Shown here one piece after another: positions 34,014-43,131 of a stretch of DNA of 64,000 bases (position 1 is the stretch's first letter; every line of letters begins with the position of its first letter). Location: positions 2,046,001 through 2,110,000 of the forward strand of contig NZ_WKJP01000001.1 of the NCBI RefSeq assembly GCF_009674585.1, given 5' to 3'. This DNA comes from Haloferax marinisediminis (GTDB lineage Archaea > Halobacteriota > Halobacteria > Halobacteriales > Haloferacaceae). Both the position numbers and the translations under genes were made by a program. Under the pieces are notes generated by a model, which ran no database searches, was not told where the DNA came from, and saw only the letters and a program-made list of their open reading frames with translations.

Positions 34014-34772
34014 ATGAAAGGAATCCAAGGAAAGGTCGCCCTCGTTACGGGTGCTGCATCCGGTATCGGACGAGAGACAGCGCTGCGTTTCGCCGAAGAA
34101 GGTTCGAAAGTCGTCGTCTCGGACGTACAGAAAGACGCTGGCGAACAGGTCGCCGGCGAGATCGAAAACGCCGGTGGTGATGCGGTGTTCCTCGATGCCG
34201 ACGTCTCGAACGAAGCCGACGTCGCCCGACTCGTCGACGAGACAGTGAACGTGTTCGGCGGCCTCGACTTCGCACACAACAACGCCGGTATCGAGGGCAC
34301 GGTTGGGTCCATCGCGGAGATGGACCTCGATGACTTCCAGCGAGTCATCGACATCAACCTCACTGGCGTGTTCCTCAGCATGAAGTACGAGATTCCACGA
34401 CTCCTCGAACGTGGCGGTGGTGCCATCGTCAACACCGCGTCTGTCGCCGGCATGACTGGCGGGCCGAACCTCTCGCACTACTACGCGGCGAAACACGGTG
34501 TCATCGGTCTCACCCGCTCTGCCGCCCTCGAAGTGGCAACCGATAACATCCGCGTCAACGCCGTCCTCCCGGGCGTCATCGAGACGCCGATGATAGAGCG
34601 CTTCACTGCCGGGAACGAGGAGGCTAAAGAGGCACTGCTCAAGGACGAACCAATCGGCCGCCTTGGAAGACCCGAAGAGATCGCGAGCGCCGTCGTCTAC
34701 CTCTGTTCCGACGACGCCTCGTTCGTCACTGGCCACCCGATGGTCGTCGACGGCGGGTACGTCGTTCCGTGA
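34014..34772 (+). CDS. SDR family oxidoreductase
   Basis: A 252-residue classical short-chain dehydrogenase. The cofactor motif is VTGAASGIGRE, Asp after the second strand (VVSDVQ) favours NAD over NADP, and NNAG, the active-site Ser (NTASVAG) and YYAAK complete the set. The C-terminal SDDASFVTGHPMVVDGGYVV is standard. The substrate is unknown. It has an AT-rich upstream stretch (GATTATTTTGCTATG near 33940) and stands alone. Confidence 0.92.
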   Translation: MKGIQGKVALVTGAASGIGRETALRFAEEGSKVVVSDVQKDAGEQVAGEIENAGGDAVFLDADVSNEADVARLVDETVNVFGGLDFAHNNAGIEGTVGSIAEMDLDDFQRVIDINLTGVFLSMKYEIPRLLERGGGAIVNTASVAGMTGGPNLSHYYAAKHGVIGLTRSAALEVATDNIRVNAVLPGVIETPMIERFTAGNEEAKEALLKDEPIGRLGRPEEIASAVVYLCSDDASFVTGHPMVVDGGYVVP

Positions 34773-34837
34773 GCAGACCCCCCAGTTACGTTCTTTTTGC
34801 CCACGGGTCGGAAGTTGACAGTCTGCCGACTACGATA

Positions 34838-34852
34838 AGTACCCTCGGTACT
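34838..34852. promoter_or_regulatory. Inverted repeat before the 37-residue membrane protein
   Basis: AGTACC-CTC-GGTACT is a perfect six-base inverted repeat ending 11 bases before the ATG at 34864, just after a TATA-like GATAAG (34834-34839). Its place suits an operator. Confidence 0.4.
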
Positions 34853-34863
34853 GAGGTGTTCAC

Positions 34864-34977
34864 ATGGCACAACCGACGAGTGGACAGCGACGGCTCATGT
34901 TCGTCCTGTTCGCGGTGGCGACACTCATCTTCCTTCTCGGAATCGTGGTCATTGGATTCCTCTCCGGCGTGATTTGA
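34864..34977 (+). CDS. 37-residue single-helix membrane microprotein
   Basis: The short frame encodes MAQPTSGQRRLMFVLFAVAT and continues as one membrane helix ending in SGVI. Residues about 11-34 are hydrophobic, with two Arg at the cytoplasmic side. A TATA-like element and an inverted repeat lie at the right distance upstream. Small single-helix proteins of this kind are common in haloarchaea. Function unknown. Confidence 0.55.
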   Translation: MAQPTSGQRRLMFVLFAVATLIFLLGIVVIGFLSGVI

Positions 34978-35022
34978 GCGACGACCGAAGCGCAGACGAA
35001 CGAACGAAGCGACTCCGTTCGG

Positions 35023-35904
35023 CTAGCGTGTCGCGTCTTCCGGACGGAAGGTCTTCCCTTGTTTTCCGTCTGCAGTCATCCGACGGAGCGTCGCCGCGGC
35101 GTTACTCGCGTCGTACCCGAACAGCACGTCTTTCGCGTACTCGTCTGCGACTTCGAGCGCGTGGATGAGGTCGTCTACGTCCACGTCGACGGCGTACAGT
35201 TCGATAGAGAAGTCGACGTCGTACGGGTCGAGAAGCGACACGAACCCTCTCGCAATCGTTTCGAGCCAGTACGTCGTTCCGTAGTCGATGTCGTAGAGCG
35301 GGACGACGAACTCGTCGACGTACTCCGCGAGGGCCTCGATGTCGAGGCCGGCACGACGGTAGAGGTGACCCGGGTAGGGGTCGGGATAGAGCGTGAGATA
35401 GACGCGGCCCGGAATTCGGTCGGCAGCGTCGGCGACGAACGCGGTGATGACCTCCGCACGCCACTCGAACCAGGCGTCTTCGTCATCAGCGTCTCGGCCG
35501 TGTTCGTCGGCCCACTCGCCGAACAGGCGCGTACACCGGTCACAGTGGCAGTACTCGTCGCGGGGAAACCCCACGTCGTCGAGTCGCACGTCACCGTTCG
35601 CACTCACCGCGTCGTCGATGATTTCGAGGAGGCCAGCACGGTACTTCTCGTTCGTCGGGCAGATGTACGCCCAGTCGAAGTACGTCCGGTCTCGGGTGGC
35701 GAGGTTGCCGTCGCCGTCGACGGGAACGAGGTCCGGATTCTCGTTCGCGGCGGCGTTGTCGCCGAAACACGACACCATGTTCACGGCGTTCGACAGCGGT
35801 TCTGCTGCTCGGCCGGTGACGTCTTTGACCTCGTAGAATCCGCGGTCGAACTCGGGCCAGTCGACTTCGTCTGCGTTGCGCGTGACGACCCCGTACATGC
35901 TCAC
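35023..35904 (-). CDS. Haloarchaeal protein, possible TIM-barrel hydrolase-like, function unknown
   Basis: A 293-residue soluble protein beginning MSMYGVVTRNADEVDWPEFD. It contains DDVGFPRDEYCHCDRCTRLF near residue 110, with three Cys and a His that could bind zinc, then RVYLTLYPDPYPGHLYRRAG and VVPLYDIDYG, alternating strands and helices as in TIM barrels. The pattern recalls putative glycosidase-like families in which D-D-x-G-F-P lines the active site. I cannot name the family. It stands alone between two microprotein genes. Real gene; function open. Confidence 0.65.
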   Translation of the reverse strand: MSMYGVVTRNADEVDWPEFDRGFYEVKDVTGRAAEPLSNAVNMVSCFGDNAAANENPDLVPVDGDGNLATRDRTYFDWAYICPTNEKYRAGLLEIIDDAVSANGDVRLDDVGFPRDEYCHCDRCTRLFGEWADEHGRDADDEDAWFEWRAEVITAFVADAADRIPGRVYLTLYPDPYPGHLYRRAGLDIEALAEYVDEFVVPLYDIDYGTTYWLETIARGFVSLLDPYDVDFSIELYAVDVDVDDLIHALEVADEYAKDVLFGYDASNAAATLRRMTADGKQGKTFRPEDATR

Positions 35905-36036
35905 CCGTTCGGGTGGCCCTCGGGTAAGTCGTTCGCTCCCGACTCTCGATGTCGCACAACAGAACGTCGATAATCGTCACTCACAGACGAGACACAGCAC
36001 TCGGCCGAAAGATGGCCGAGGAGACGAACAGAACGC

Positions 36037-36141
36037 TTACTCTTCGATTTCGACTTCGACCGATTCACCGTCGCCAGAGAAGACGGTGTACAGAAGCGCG
36101 ACGACTGCCAGGACCAACACGAGTTTGGCTTTCTTGGACAT
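36037..36141 (-). CDS. 34-residue membrane-anchored microprotein
   Basis: The frame encodes MSKKAKLVLVLAVVALLYTV followed by FSGDGESVEVEIEE. This is a basic start, one helix (residues 5-22) and an acidic tail, so the tail is probably outside. An AT-rich ACTAAGTGATT (36165-36175) lies 24-34 bases upstream on the coding strand. It follows pyrI on the same strand, but 177 bases away and past a repeat cluster. Function unknown. Confidence 0.6.
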   Translation of the reverse strand: MSKKAKLVLVLAVVALLYTVFSGDGESVEVEIEE

Positions 36142-36231
36142 GAACTACCCTACGTCCGCCCCGCACTAAGTGATTACGACATGATTTGTTTTGGCGGTGA
36201 GCGAACCCCTCGTGTGCGCGTCGCGCTCTGT

Positions 36232-36290
36232 CGGTCAGTCAGTACACAGTCAGAACGAACACGGTCAGTCAGTACACAGTCAGTACACAG
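36232..36290. repeat. Tandem repeat behind pyrI
   Basis: CGGTCAGTCAGTACACAGTC is the core of a 22-base unit present at 36232-36253 and again at 36262-36283, a 30-base period. The sub-unit CAGTCAGTACACAG occurs three times (36236, 36266, 36277). It lies between the pyrI stop and the next minus-strand gene. Confidence 0.85.
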
Positions 36291-36317
36291 CAAAACGTGA
36301 ACCCGGTCGACGAAGGG

Positions 36318-36785
36318 TTAGTTGACGGTGAGGTTGGCCGCGACTTCGTCTTCGCGGACGATGCTGTCACAGTACTCACAGCGAACGCCGTCAGAGAGGA
36401 CGGTGAACCGTGCCTCGATGGGTTCGTCGGCGTTGGTGATGCAGTTGGTGTTCGGACACGAGATGATACCGGAGACGACGTCAGGCCGGACGACGCGGTT
36501 CTTCTCGACGACTTCGTAGTCGCGGACGATGTTGATGCTCGCCGCGGGTGCGATGAGCGAGAGGACGTCCACTTCGGACTGGCTCAGTTCGCGTCCTTCG
36601 ACCTTGACGATGTCTTTGCGGCCGAGGCGGTCCGAAGGGACGTTCATCCCGACAGAGACCGTCTCGCCACTCGTGCCGTCGATACCGAGGATGGCGAGGA
36701 CGTTGAGTGCCTGCCCGCCGGCGACGTGGTCGATGACGGTACCGTTCTGAATCTTCGAGACGCGGAGTTCGTGGTTCTCTGTCAT
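36318..36785 (-). CDS. pyrI: Aspartate carbamoyltransferase regulatory subunit
   Basis: A 155-residue PyrI. The N-terminal allosteric domain has [14 protein letters not shown], the nucleotide-binding entry, and the C-terminal zinc domain has Cys110, Cys115 (SCPNTNC), Cys136 and Cys139 (CEYC). All four zinc ligands are present, so assembly with PyrB into the regulated dodecamer is expected. Its ATG overlaps the pyrB stop by four bases. CTP/ATP regulation is inferred from the family. Confidence 0.97.
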   Translation of the reverse strand: MTENHELRVSKIQNGTVIDHVAGGQALNVLAILGIDGTSGETVSVGMNVPSDRLGRKDIVKVEGRELSQSEVDVLSLIAPAASINIVRDYEVVEKNRVVRPDVVSGIISCPNTNCITNADEPIEARFTVLSDGVRCEYCDSIVREDEVAANLTVN

Positions 36786-37696
36786 CGGTCTTGTGAGAGG
36801 AGGATGTCCAACAGCGCCATCCGGACCGGGACGCCGTTGTGTGCCTGTTCGAAGTAGGTCGCGTGGTCGGTGTCGTCGATGTCGGGCGAGATTTCGTCGA
36901 CACGTGGCAGTGGGTGCATGATTGTGAGGTCGTCGGACGCCGCTTCGAGCGTCTCGGCGTCGATTTGGTACTCACCGGCGACCTTGCGGTACTCGTTCTC
37001 GTCGGGGAAGCGTTCGCGCTGGATGCGCGTCACGTACAGCACGTCGAGCTTCGGGAGAACCTCGTCGAGTTCCGTGTGCTCTTTGACTTGCGACCCCGAG
37101 GCGTGGAGGTCGTACCGGACGTTACGTGGCAAGCGGAGGCTCTCTGGGCTGATGAAGTGCTGGCGGGCGTCGAAGTTAGTGAGCGCTTCGGCCAGCGAGT
37201 GAACCGTCCGACCGTACTTCAGGTCACCCATGATTCCGATGGTGAGGTCGTCGAGTCCCGCGTTCTCCCGAATGGTGTAGAGGTCGAGGAGCGTCTGGCT
37301 CGGGTGCTGTCCCGCACCGTCGCCCGCATTGATGAGTGGCACGTCGACGAACTCGGACGCCATCTGGGCGGCACCCTCGCTCGGGTGGCGAAGGACGAGG
37401 CCGTCGGCGTAGCCTTCGACCACACGAACCGTGTCGGCGAGGGTCTCGCCTTTCTTGACCGACGACGACTCGACCGGTCCCATATCGACCGTCTGGCCGC
37501 CGAGGCGTTTCATCGCGGTGTCGAAGCTCATCCGTGTTCGTGTGCTCGGTTCGAAGAAACAGAGCCCAAGAACTTTCCCGGCGTGCTGTTGCCGGTACGC
37601 CGCCGGATTCGCATCGATTTCTGCCGCGTGGTCGAGCACCGCCTCGATGTCCTCCCGCGAGAGGTCTGTCGCGGAGATGAGGTGGTCCTGACGCAT
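36782..37696 (-). CDS. pyrB: Aspartate carbamoyltransferase catalytic subunit
   Basis: A 304-residue PyrB, the first committed step of pyrimidine synthesis. The carbamoyl-phosphate site is [12 protein letters not shown] (Ser51-Thr-Arg-Thr-Arg55). Other hallmarks are [49 protein letters not shown] and HPLPRVDEI. The start at 37696 fits the usual N-terminus ([17 protein letters not shown]). The nearest TATA-like stretch, TTGTATAGC on the minus strand at about 37754-37762, implies a short leader. Confidence 0.97.
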   Translation of the reverse strand: MRQDHLISATDLSREDIEAVLDHAAEIDANPAAYRQQHAGKVLGLCFFEPSTRTRMSFDTAMKRLGGQTVDMGPVESSSVKKGETLADTVRVVEGYADGLVLRHPSEGAAQMASEFVDVPLINAGDGAGQHPSQTLLDLYTIRENAGLDDLTIGIMGDLKYGRTVHSLAEALTNFDARQHFISPESLRLPRNVRYDLHASGSQVKEHTELDEVLPKLDVLYVTRIQRERFPDENEYRKVAGEYQIDAETLEAASDDLTIMHPLPRVDEISPDIDDTDHATYFEQAHNGVPVRMALLDILLSQDR

Positions 37697-37848
37697 CGAT
37701 GAAGTCAGAGACCTACACCGACTTGAATCTCCCGGCATCGGTTGGCGCACTTGCTATACAAGGGTGTGTACAACGTTCCCAAACTAAGGAGCAAACGCGT
37801 GTCAGCGAGCGGACCGACAACCCAGTGAGTCGGTAGTGAGGCCGTCTC

Positions 37849-39102
37849 TCAGGGCCAGTTACCGCTCGACTCGTAGGCGTTGACGACGCGCTGGATGGCG
37901 ACGACGTAGGCCGCAGTGCGGAAGTTCGGCAGGTCGTGTGTCTCGTAGGCGTCGACGAGATCGTCGAACGCGTTGACGATGACGCGTTCGAGCTCGTCGT
38001 TGACGCGTTCTTCGGTCCAGTAGAAGCGCTGGCGGTTCTGGACCCACTCGAAGTACGAGACTGTGACACCGCCGGCGTTGGCGAGGATGTCGGGGAAGAC
38101 GTGGACGTCACGTTCGGTCAACACGTCGTCGGCACGCGGCGTGAGCGGACCGTTGGCGGCCTCGGCGATGATGTCTGCCTGTACGTCCTTCGCGAGGTCG
38201 CCGTCGATGGCATTTTCGAGTGCCGCAGGGACGAGGAGGTCGACGTCGAGCGTGAGGAGTTCTTCGTTGGTGATGGCTTCGGCGCCCTCGTAGTCGGAGA
38301 CGGTTCCAGTCTCGTTCTTGAACGCTTTGACGTCGCGGGCATCGAGGCCGTCGGGGTCGTAGATGCCACCAGAGGAGTCGGAGACGGCGACGATGTTCGC
38401 GCCGAGGTCTTCGATGAGTTTCGCCGCGACGGACCCGGCGTTCCCGTATCCTTGGACGGCGACGGTGGCGCCTTCGATGTCGTGCTGGAGGTATTTGAAC
38501 GCCTCACGGGCGGTGAGCATCGTCGAGCGGCCCGTCGCTTCGACGCGACCCTCGCTGCCGCCGTTGGTCAGCGCCTTCCCGGTGATGACGCCGGGTGCGG
38601 TGGTGTTTTCGAGAGTCTCGTACGTGTCCTTGATCCAGTTCATCTCGCGCTGACCGGTGTTCACGTCCGGTGCGGGGATGTCACGGTCGACGCCGATGAA
38701 CGGGCGGAGTTCCTTGGCGAACGACCGGGTGACGCGTTCGAGTTCGCTCTCGCTGTAGTTCTTGGGGTCGATGACGATTCCACCCTTGCCGCCGCCGTAG
38801 GGGATGTCCACGATGGCGCACTTGTACACCATCCACCCCGAGAGGGCCTTCACTTCGTCACGCGTGACGCCCGGGTGGTAGCGGATACCGCCTTTGTACG
38901 GCCCTCGGTCACCGTTGAACTGAGAACGGTAGGCCCGGAAGAGTCCGATACTGCCGTCGTCCATCTCGACGGACAGGTTCGTTTCGAGCACTCGTTCTGG
39001 GTTTTTGAGACGCTCGATGACGTCGTCGCGCACGTCGAGGTAGGCTGCTGCATCGTCGATTTGCTCCTGTAAACTCTCGAATGGATTCGCCTCTTGTGCC
39101 AT
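37849..39102 (-). CDS. gdhA: Glutamate dehydrogenase
   Basis: A 417-residue Glu/Leu/Val dehydrogenase family enzyme interconverting glutamate and 2-oxoglutarate plus ammonia. The active-site block [18 protein letters not shown] is followed by [14 protein letters not shown] with the catalytic Lys, and the Rossmann segment is [20 protein letters not shown]. It ends typically with [20 protein letters not shown] second paralogue lies 1.1 kb upstream. Cofactor preference cannot be settled by eye. It has its own TATA box. Confidence 0.95.
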   Translation of the reverse strand: MAQEANPFESLQEQIDDAAAYLDVRDDVIERLKNPERVLETNLSVEMDDGSIGLFRAYRSQFNGDRGPYKGGIRYHPGVTRDEVKALSGWMVYKCAIVDIPYGGGKGGIVIDPKNYSESELERVTRSFAKELRPFIGVDRDIPAPDVNTGQREMNWIKDTYETLENTTAPGVITGKALTNGGSEGRVEATGRSTMLTAREAFKYLQHDIEGATVAVQGYGNAGSVAAKLIEDLGANIVAVSDSSGGIYDPDGLDARDVKAFKNETGTVSDYEGAEAITNEELLTLDVDLLVPAALENAIDGDLAKDVQADIIAEAANGPLTPRADDVLTERDVHVFPDILANAGGVTVSYFEWVQNRQRFYWTEERVNDELERVIVNAFDDLVDAYETHDLPNFRTAAYVVAIQRVVNAYESSGNWP

Positions 39103-39123
39103 GGTCTAATACGCTCCCGGCAT

Positions 39124-39134
39124 CCGTTTAAGCG
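39124..39134 (-). promoter_or_regulatory. TATA-like box, gdhA
   Basis: The complement of CCGTTTAAGCG lies 22-32 bases before the start at 39102, at leaderless spacing. A further AT-rich stretch (39140-39185) lies behind it. Confidence 0.45.
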
Positions 39135-39212
39135 TAGCGGAGATTTTACCATACTATAATCATAATATTCATTGGCATTGGTAATAGGTGTCAACGAATA
39201 GTCGGAGGCGTA

Positions 39213-40052
39213 TTAGTACGATTCGTCCGCCCGGTCGAGGATGTTCTCCGCCTGCTTGATGAGCGGTGCGTCTATCATCTCGCCGTCGACGCCGAAGACA
39301 CCGCGGCCTTCGGCGGCCGCTTCGTCACGGGCGCGAAGCACCTTCCTGGCCCACGTGACGTCTTCTGGGTCGGGAGAGAACGCCTCGTTGATGGGGCCGA
39401 CCTGTGCGGGGTGGATGGCGAGTTTGCCGTCGTAGCCGAGTTGGCGGCCGAATCGGGCGTCTTCGCGGAGGCCGGCGTCGTCCTGATAGTCCACGTGGAG
39501 CGTGTCGATTGCGTCGATGCCAGCGGCCGCGGCCGCGACGACGACACGTTCGCGGGCGTAGAGCACTTCGGTTCCGTCGTCTGTTCGCGTCGCGCCGAGG
39601 TCGGCTGCGAAGTCCTCTGCACCGAAGATGAGGGCGACGGTATCCTCGGCGGCGGCAACCTCGTAGGCGGCCAGCACACCGGCGGCGCTCTCGATGATGG
39701 CGATGACAGGACAGTCTGTCCCTGCCTCCCGCGCCGCGTCGGCAACCCGGGTTACCTCGTCGGCGCTCGTCGCTTTCGGCACGACGAGTGCATCAGGCGG
39801 GTGTTCGCCACAGATGGCCGCAACGTCGTCGAGGCCAGCATCACCGGGGTTCACGCGAACGGTGACTTCCGCATCGGGGTCGAACTCGGGGTCAGAGAGG
39901 ACGTCCACGACGGCATCGCGGGCCTCTGCTTTCCGTTCGGGTGCGACAGCGTCTTCGAGGTCGAAGACGAGGACGTCGGCACCAGCGCCGGGGGCTTTTC
40001 GCATCAGTGCGGGTCGGTCTCCGGGTGAGAACAGGACGCTCCGTCGTGGCAT
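39213..40052 (-). CDS. citE: CitE-like (HpcH/HpaI) CoA-lyase
   Basis: A 279-residue TIM-barrel lyase: RRSVLFSPGDRPALMRKAPG, then the metal/active-site VLVFDLEDAVAPERK, and later VRVNPGD, IAIIESAAGVLAAYEV, IFGAEDFAADLG and GYDGKLAIHPAQ. Free-standing CitE-like proteins usually cleave malyl-, beta-methylmalyl- or citramalyl-CoA rather than citryl-ACP. The position between two glutamate dehydrogenase genes, and near a MaoC hydratase, suggests work on C5 CoA esters. The exact substrate is inferred. Confidence 0.85.
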   Translation of the reverse strand: MPRRSVLFSPGDRPALMRKAPGAGADVLVFDLEDAVAPERKAEARDAVVDVLSDPEFDPDAEVTVRVNPGDAGLDDVAAICGEHPPDALVVPKATSADEVTRVADAAREAGTDCPVIAIIESAAGVLAAYEVAAAEDTVALIFGAEDFAADLGATRTDDGTEVLYARERVVVAAAAAGIDAIDTLHVDYQDDAGLREDARFGRQLGYDGKLAIHPAQVGPINEAFSPDPEDVTWARKVLRARDEAAAEGRGVFGVDGEMIDAPLIKQAENILDRADESY

Positions 40053-40187
40053 AGGTGGGAGTGGGGTGGTGTGGAGAGGTGAAGAGTCTAGTGTCGTCTC
40101 GACTCGCGGGGGGTCTCGTGTCGTGTGGGATGGAAAATGTGTGGCGACAGTGGGGGGGTCGCGTGACAGTGAGGGGGCGAGCCTCAG

Positions 40188-41474
40188 TTATGGCCAGAGA
40201 CCACGGTGTTCGTGGGCGGCGGCGACGCGTTCGAGTGCGACCATGTACGCGGCGTCACGCCACGTCACGTCGTGGGTGTCGACCTGTTCGCGGACGGCAT
40301 CCCACGCGCGGAGCATCTCGGTCTCCAGTTCGTCGTGGACGCGTTCGAGCGACCACGAGCGGTGATTGAGGTCCTGCAGCCATTCGAAGTACGAGACGGT
40401 GACACCGCCGGCGTTGGCGAGGATGTCCGGGACGACCGGGATACCGCGTTCTTCGAATATCTCGCCTGCTGCGGAGGTGGTCGGACCGTTCGCCCCTTCG
40501 ACGATGAGGTCTGCTTGCACGTCGTGGGCGTTTTCGGCGGTCAGCACGTTGCCGATTGCGGCCGGGATGAGCACGTCCACGTCGAGTTCGAGGAGGTCCT
40601 CGTTCGAGATCGTCTCCGGGGCGTCGTACTTCATGACTGCCTCGGGTTCTTCCTCGTGGGTCGGCACGTCGTGGGTGTCGAGGCCGTCGGGGTCGTAGAT
40701 TGCGCCGTTCACGTCGGAGACGGCGACGACCGTCGCACCGGAGTCGTCGAGGAGGCGTGCGGCGGGTGCACCGACAGACCCGAAGCCCTGTACTGCGATG
40801 GTGGTGTCCTCGATATCCCATCCGAGGTAGTCGATAGCTTCGCGTGCGATGATGGCAACCGAGCGGCCGGGGGCCGTGTCACGGCCCTTGCTACCACCGA
40901 CGACCGGTGGCTTCCCCGTGACGACGCCGGCCTGCGTCTCGCCTTCCTGCATCGAGTAGGCATCCATGAACCACGCCATCGTCTGCGCATCCGTGCCCAT
41001 ATCGGGCGCCGGGATGTCTTTCGTGGGGCCGATGACGGGGCGGAGTTCTTCCGCGAAGCGGCGGGTCAGACGCTCTTTTTCGTCCGTCGAGAGGTCCTTG
41101 GGGTTGACGACGATACCGCCCTTGCCACCACCGAATGGGAGGTCCATCACGGCACACTTCCACGTCATCCACATGGAGAGGCCGATACACTCGTCTTCGG
41201 TCACGTCCGGGTGGAACCGAAGGCCGCCTTTGTAGGGGCCACGGACGCTGTCGTGCTGTGCACGGTAGCCAGTGTAGACAGCGGTGGTGCCGTCGTCACG
41301 TTCGAGGGGAACAGAGACGCGAGTGACCTGATTCGGGTGATTCAGGCGCTCGATGACACCGGGGTCAACGTCGAGGTGTGCTGCCGCACGCTGGAGTTGT
41401 CGGCGTGCTGTTTCGAGGGCTGTCTCTTCCGTCGGTTCGTCGTCTTTCGCGTTGGATGATGCTGCAGATGCCAT
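40188..41474 (-). CDS. gdhB: Glutamate dehydrogenase, second paralogue
   Basis: A 428-residue paralogue of the gene at 37849. It has the same core: [56 protein letters not shown] and the ending [13 protein letters not shown]. The N-terminus is longer and acidic ([20 protein letters not shown]). The two proteins differ enough to be old duplicates, perhaps with opposite cofactor or direction. I chose the ATG at 41474; the extra upstream frame is Arg/Pro-rich and not protein-like. Confidence 0.93.
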   Translation of the reverse strand: MASAASSNAKDDEPTEETALETARRQLQRAAAHLDVDPGVIERLNHPNQVTRVSVPLERDDGTTAVYTGYRAQHDSVRGPYKGGLRFHPDVTEDECIGLSMWMTWKCAVMDLPFGGGKGGIVVNPKDLSTDEKERLTRRFAEELRPVIGPTKDIPAPDMGTDAQTMAWFMDAYSMQEGETQAGVVTGKPPVVGGSKGRDTAPGRSVAIIAREAIDYLGWDIEDTTIAVQGFGSVGAPAARLLDDSGATVVAVSDVNGAIYDPDGLDTHDVPTHEEEPEAVMKYDAPETISNEDLLELDVDVLIPAAIGNVLTAENAHDVQADLIVEGANGPTTSAAGEIFEERGIPVVPDILANAGGVTVSYFEWLQDLNHRSWSLERVHDELETEMLRAWDAVREQVDTHDVTWRDAAYMVALERVAAAHEHRGLWP

Positions 41475-41668
41475 GGTGCATTCGTGCCGGTTTCTCGCCG
41501 GCGATGCCGGTCGGCCCGGTTGCTGTCGCACACGTCCACTGGACCGCAGTTTCGAGGTGTCCAGTGAGCGCTTTCGCGACTCTCGATTGTGGATAATTAT
41601 AATGGTTGTTATCTGCTTATGCTCGAGGCAATAGTTGTCACGGCACGCGGACGGTGTTCGACCGGCAC

Positions 41669-41677
41669 GATTTTATC
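41669..41677 (+). promoter_or_regulatory. TATA-like box deciding the MaoC start
   Basis: GATTTTATC lies 23-31 bases before the ATG at 41700. Frames that begin upstream would run through it, so the downstream ATG is preferred. Confidence 0.55.
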
Positions 41678-41699
41678 ATGGTCTTACACAACCTCGGAC

Positions 41700-42161
41700 A
41701 TGACCGGTCTGTACTACGAGGAGTTCGAAGTCGGCCAGACCATCGAACACGAGAAGCGCCGTACCGTCTCGGAGTCGGACAACCAGCAGTTCTGTGATAT
41801 GACGATGAACCAGCAACCGCTGCATCTCGACGAGCAGTTCGCGTCGCAGACGCAGTTCGGCGAACGACTGGTCAACGGCCTCTACACGATGAGTCTCGCG
41901 GTCGGTCTCTCGATTCCCGACACCACTGACGGGACTATCGTAGCCAACCTCAGTTACGACGACGTCTCGCATCCAAACCCGGTGTTCCACGGCGACACGC
42001 TCTGCGCGCAGACGACAGTCCTCGACAAGCGTGAGACCTCCGACGGCGAACGCGGTGTCGTGACGATGAAACTCGAAGTGTTCAACCAAGACGACGACCT
42101 CGTCTGCGAGTTCGAGCGAACTGCACTCTCGTTGAAGAAAGCGAACGTCGAGTCCGAGTAA
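41700..42161 (+). CDS. MaoC-like (R)-hydratase
   Basis: A 153-residue single hot-dog-fold protein. The hydratase motif is DMTMNQQPLHLDEQFA, with Asp33 and His42 at the catalytic positions, followed by GERLVNGLYTMSLAVGLS. It starts GLYYEEFEVGQTIEH, normal for MaoC proteins. Members add water to enoyl-CoAs such as mesaconyl-, itaconyl- or crotonyl-CoA. It is divergent from gdhB and close to citE, matching the MaoC-CitE pairing seen in itaconate and mesaconate pathways. Substrate inferred. Confidence 0.87.
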   Translation: MTGLYYEEFEVGQTIEHEKRRTVSESDNQQFCDMTMNQQPLHLDEQFASQTQFGERLVNGLYTMSLAVGLSIPDTTDGTIVANLSYDDVSHPNPVFHGDTLCAQTTVLDKRETSDGERGVVTMKLEVFNQDDDLVCEFERTALSLKKANVESE

Positions 42162-42243
42162 CTCGGCCGACGGTCTCACTCCCTCGACGCAGCTGTACCG
42201 ATTCCATCCGTACCGCTTTCTTTCCGGCGTCACTAGGTCAGTC

Positions 42244-42678
42244 ATGGATGTCGCTGCCCTCTCTACTCGCCTCTCGATGGTCGCGTCTCGCGCCCCCCGA
42301 CCGGTAGCCATCGCCCGAGTCGGCCTCGGGTCGATGGTGTTCGCTGCTGGTGTTCACAAACTCCTCGACCCACTCGCGTGGACGGTGTACGTCGTCGACT
42401 GGCTCGTACCGTTCCTCGTCGTCTCGCCCGTCTCGTTCATGCTCCTCAATGGGGTGTTGGAACTCGGGTTCGGCGCGGCCATCGTCGCCGACAGGTACAC
42501 CACGTTCGCGAGCGCCGTTGCGGCCGTTTCACTCACTGCGACCTGTCTCTACCTCGCAGTCGTGTTCGTCCTCGAAGGGGGCTTATTCGGTGACGTGCTC
42601 GCTCGCGACATCGGCCTCGCAGCGCTGGCGTGGGCTGTCTTGGTCGATTCGCTCACCCGGACTACCCGAACAGCGTGA
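42244..42678 (+). CDS. DoxX-like membrane protein
   Basis: A 144-residue four-helix membrane protein. RPVAIARVGLGSMVFAAGVH with KLLDPLAW resembles the DoxX/DoxD group, which includes small quinone- or thiol-linked membrane proteins. No cofactor motif is visible. Its last 17 bases overlap the end of the convergent DUF5658-like gene. Family placement is moderate. Confidence 0.65.
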   Translation: MDVAALSTRLSMVASRAPRPVAIARVGLGSMVFAAGVHKLLDPLAWTVYVVDWLVPFLVVSPVSFMLLNGVLELGFGAAIVADRYTTFASAVAAVSLTATCLYLAVVFVLEGGLFGDVLARDIGLAALAWAVLVDSLTRTTRTA

Positions 42679-43021
42679 CGAGGATGAGCTGGGTGTTCAT
42701 GAGGCCGGCGATGCCCCACGGAACGGCGACGCCGATGGGTATCGCTGCTCGGTAGCGTTTCGGGAGACTCACCCACGCCACGAGCGCGACGGTCAGGACG
42801 ACGACTTTCAAGAAGAGGAGCGACCCGACGACTCCCAGGGTCGGGATGAACGCGAGAACGACTGGGTTCAGTTCCGCCAGTCCGCGGCCGAGTCCGTACA
42901 GTGTGGTCAGCACGTCGAGTACCAACGCCAGCATAGTCACGACCCACAGGATGTGGTCGTCAGTGAGGATGTGCGAGATGGTGGAGGAGGGCGTGTCGAC
43001 CTGCGGGGTTCCATGACTCAT
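42662..43021 (-). CDS. DUF5658-like membrane protein
   Basis: A 119-residue membrane protein with about three helices. The motif VLDVLTTLYGLGRGLAELNP near residues 34-53 (D...T..G...G..E.NP) is the mark of the DUF5658 family, common in haloarchaea and with no known function. The 3' end overlaps the DoxX-like gene tail-to-tail by 17 bases, so antisense effects between the two messages are possible. Confidence 0.75.
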   Translation of the reverse strand: MSHGTPQVDTPSSTISHILTDDHILWVVTMLALVLDVLTTLYGLGRGLAELNPVVLAFIPTLGVVGSLLFLKVVVLTVALVAWVSLPKRYRAAIPIGVAVPWGIAGLMNTQLILVTLFG

Positions 43022-43131
43022 TGTAGGTGCACCAGAGTGCGATACACCTCCAATCGGGCGCCGTCTACCTCAGTATCGACTGCATAGGCCAATTATCGAG
43101 AAGTTTCCCGTCGAAAAAACAGAGGATTAAC

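Noticed and set aside
36232-36290. CRISPR array
   Set aside because: Only two to three short repeats with 8-base or no spacers, and no cas genes.
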